Origin: an uncultured bacterium
GTDB taxonomy: Bacteria > Bacteroidota > Bacteroidia > Bacteroidales > Bacteroidaceae
Direction of reading: 5' to 3'
NCBI GenBank assembly: GCA_905214795.1
Contig: CAJMNM010000012.1
Coordinates: forward strand, 15,141 to 79,140
DNA length: 64,000 nt
Shown: positions 62,676 to 64,000 of the stretch, piece by piece
How the letters are laid out: each line of letters begins with the position of its first letter
How positions within the stretch are numbered: the stretch's first letter is position 1
The notes under the pieces: generated by a model
What the model saw: only the letters and a program-made list of their open reading frames with translations
Database searches by the model: none
What the model was told of the DNA's origin: nothing
Translations under genes and position numbers: made by a program

Positions 62676-63950
62676 ATGAAAACTATGAGAATAAATAGGA
62701 GATATAAATCTTTTTGTGTTTTGTTGTTATGCATTCCTGCTGTTTACGGACAGCGTGTTTATACGTTGGATGAATGCATTCGTTTGGCGGAAATAAATAA
62801 TGTAAAAATGAAAACCGCTGAGAATGAAATAAAAATGGCAGAACGGGATTTAAAGGAGGCTCAGTCAAAGTATATTCCGGAAATAAGTGCAACAGGTGTC
62901 GGATTCATGGCTAATAAAGGTTTGGTTGAGATGAGCATGGCGCCAGGTGTGGATATGTCTATGTTTAAGAATGGTGTTATAGGTGGAGTAACAGCTATGG
63001 TGCCTTTATATACAGGTGGACAGATTATCAATGGTAATAAGTTGGCTGAAGTGGGTGTTGAAGTTAAGCAACTTCAGTGGAATATGACAGGCAATCAGGT
63101 TTGTTTGACAACTGAACAATATTATTGGCAGATAATACAATTGAAGGAAAAACTAAAGACTTTGGATTGTATTGAAGAACAGTTGACAAATATTCATAAG
63201 GACGTTGCCGCTTCTGTTGATGCCGGACTGGTTACCCGTAATGATTTGTTGCAGGTTGAGTTGAAACGTAATGAAACGTTGAGTACGCGTCTGCAAGTTG
63301 AAAATGGTTTAGCGGTTACAAAGAATCTTCTGGCTCAATATATTGGTGTGAATGCTGATAGTATCGACATCGTTTCCGACGTCGATAAAATAGTCTCAGA
63401 AACTCCAGACAGTATTTATTGTGATCATCTTCAAGCGCTTCAGCAGACCAATGAATATGATTTATTACAAAAAAACGTGAAGGCTGGAAAACTGCAATAT
63501 AAGATGGCCGTAGGTAAGAATATGCCGACGGTTGCAGTTGGAGGGGGGTACATGTGTGATAATTTCATGGATAAGAAACACCCTTTTTGGGTAGGAATGG
63601 CTTCTGTAAGTGTTCCCATATCAGGTTGGATTGGTGGCTCACAGGCAATGAAGAAACAGAAATTGCAGATTCAAAACAATGAGAATCAGTTGAATGATCA
63701 AAGCCAGCTTTTAGTTATTAATATGCAAAATGCGTGGAATAATCTGAAAGAAGCCTATAAACAGATAGATGTGGCACGAATGTCTATTGACCAGGCCTCA
63801 GAAAATCTTAGAATGAATAAGGATTTTTATGCAGCTGGTACTACAACGATGAGTGACTTACTTGATGCTCAATCCATTTATCAACAGTGTCGTGACAAAT
63901 ATGTAGAGGCTGTTACAAGTTATGAATTAAAAAAACGTGAATATTTATGA
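62676..63950 (+). CDS. TolC-like outer membrane efflux protein
   Basis: A 424-residue outer membrane channel. Signal FCVLLLCIPAVYG (cleavage ~26), then two outer-membrane-efflux repeats: YTLDECIRLAEINNVKMKTAENEIKMAERDLKEAQSKYIP (long helix start) with GGVTAMVPLYTGGQIINGNKLA, and the second half VGMASVSVPISGWIGGSQAMKKQKLQ (both abbreviated here to their motifs) and the closing DLLDAQSIYQQCRDKYVEAVTSYELKKREYL. It completes the tripartite pump. The frame ends inside the window, followed by a terminator. Confidence 0.92.
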   Translation: MKTMRINRRYKSFCVLLLCIPAVYGQRVYTLDECIRLAEINNVKMKTAENEIKMAERDLKEAQSKYIPEISATGVGFMANKGLVEMSMAPGVDMSMFKNGVIGGVTAMVPLYTGGQIINGNKLAEVGVEVKQLQWNMTGNQVCLTTEQYYWQIIQLKEKLKTLDCIEEQLTNIHKDVAASVDAGLVTRNDLLQVELKRNETLSTRLQVENGLAVTKNLLAQYIGVNADSIDIVSDVDKIVSETPDSIYCDHLQALQQTNEYDLLQKNVKAGKLQYKMAVGKNMPTVAVGGGYMCDNFMDKKHPFWVGMASVSVPISGWIGGSQAMKKQKLQIQNNENQLNDQSQLLVINMQNAWNNLKEAYKQIDVARMSIDQASENLRMNKDFYAAGTTTMSDLLDAQSIYQQCRDKYVEAVTSYELKKREYL

Positions 63951-63955
63951 CATGC

Positions 63956-63993
63956 ACCCCGAAAGTTAGACAAAAAACTTTCGGGGTTTTGTT
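63956..63993 (+). terminator. Terminator of the efflux operon
   Basis: Perfect 12-bp stem ACCCCGAAAGTT (63956-63967) with AACTTTCGGGGT (63976-63987), then TTTGTT. The same CCCCGAAAGT stem is used at 14099-14130. Confidence 0.88.
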
Positions 63994-64000
63994 ATGTCTA

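Overview
The window looks like a chromosomal segment of a Bacteroidales bacterium (Bacteroides/Phocaeicola/Prevotella/Paraprevotella type). The evidence is promoters of the Bacteroidetes form (TTTG, about 20 nt, TAnnTTTG), type III glutamine synthetase, LL-diaminopimelate aminotransferase, several families largely confined to this phylum (DUF4494, DUF4290, DUF4488, DUF6057), multidomain surface glycan-degrading proteins with C-terminal sorting-like domains, and no CCA encoded in the tRNA gene. I do not name a genus. No rRNA, CRISPR array, transposase or prophage was seen.

Layout. 1-5.7 kb: the 3' end of lepA, a Crp/Fnr regulator, a TonB-C protein, then a leftward fatty acyl-CoA ligase and a DUF4494-yggS pair. 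6.1-10.2 kb: a 1353-residue secreted BNR/LamG protein. 11.2-14 kb: a BlaI/BlaR1-like regulator pair plus a lipoprotein, with two tandem palindromic operators in the promoter. 14.2-17.8 kb: an etfB-etfA-acyl-CoA dehydrogenase operon (leftward). 18-21.6 kb: a DUF6057 membrane protein with a haem-motif TolB-like lipoprotein, and ogt. 21.8-24.5 kb: asnA, tRNA-Arg(CCG) and a BaiN-type flavoprotein. 25-29.9 kb: an ammonium operon (outer membrane barrel, P-II, amtB, glnN). 30.2-34.3 kb: a tandem GH43 protein. 35.4-45.3 kb: a leftward operon gltB-gltD-asnB-dapF-dapL. Together the last operon and the ammonium operon capture ammonium, fix it into glutamine, glutamate and asparagine, and pass nitrogen to lysine/diaminopimelate synthesis.

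45.7-53.9 kb is housekeeping: yicC-gmk-small membrane protein-nadD leftward, and tsaB-DUF4290-murA-rimM-dxr-rseP rightward. 54-57.4 kb holds a 34-residue microprotein, DUF4250, a lipoprotein and cca. 57.4-64 kb holds an AraC regulator divergent from a three-gene RND efflux operon.

The most unusual content is non-coding. The three largest gene-free intervals (about 1 kb each, near 10.2-11.2, 34.3-35.4 and 54.4-55.4 kb) each hold one copy of a roughly 500-560 bp repeat. Its two ends are built from the heptamer GTGAAGG in both orientations. At all six ends an outward CCTTCAC (or TCTTCAC) and an inverted GTGAAGG are separated by exactly 37 nt, although the 37 nt themselves have diverged. The centre carries several CGGTTACGG-like motifs. 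No function is known to me for this element. Other points of note are a MurA with Asp in place of the catalytic Cys, a tRNA-Arg whose G19-C56 tertiary pair appears swapped to U19-A56, and a BlaR1-like protein whose sensor domain is shared with its neighbouring lipoprotein.
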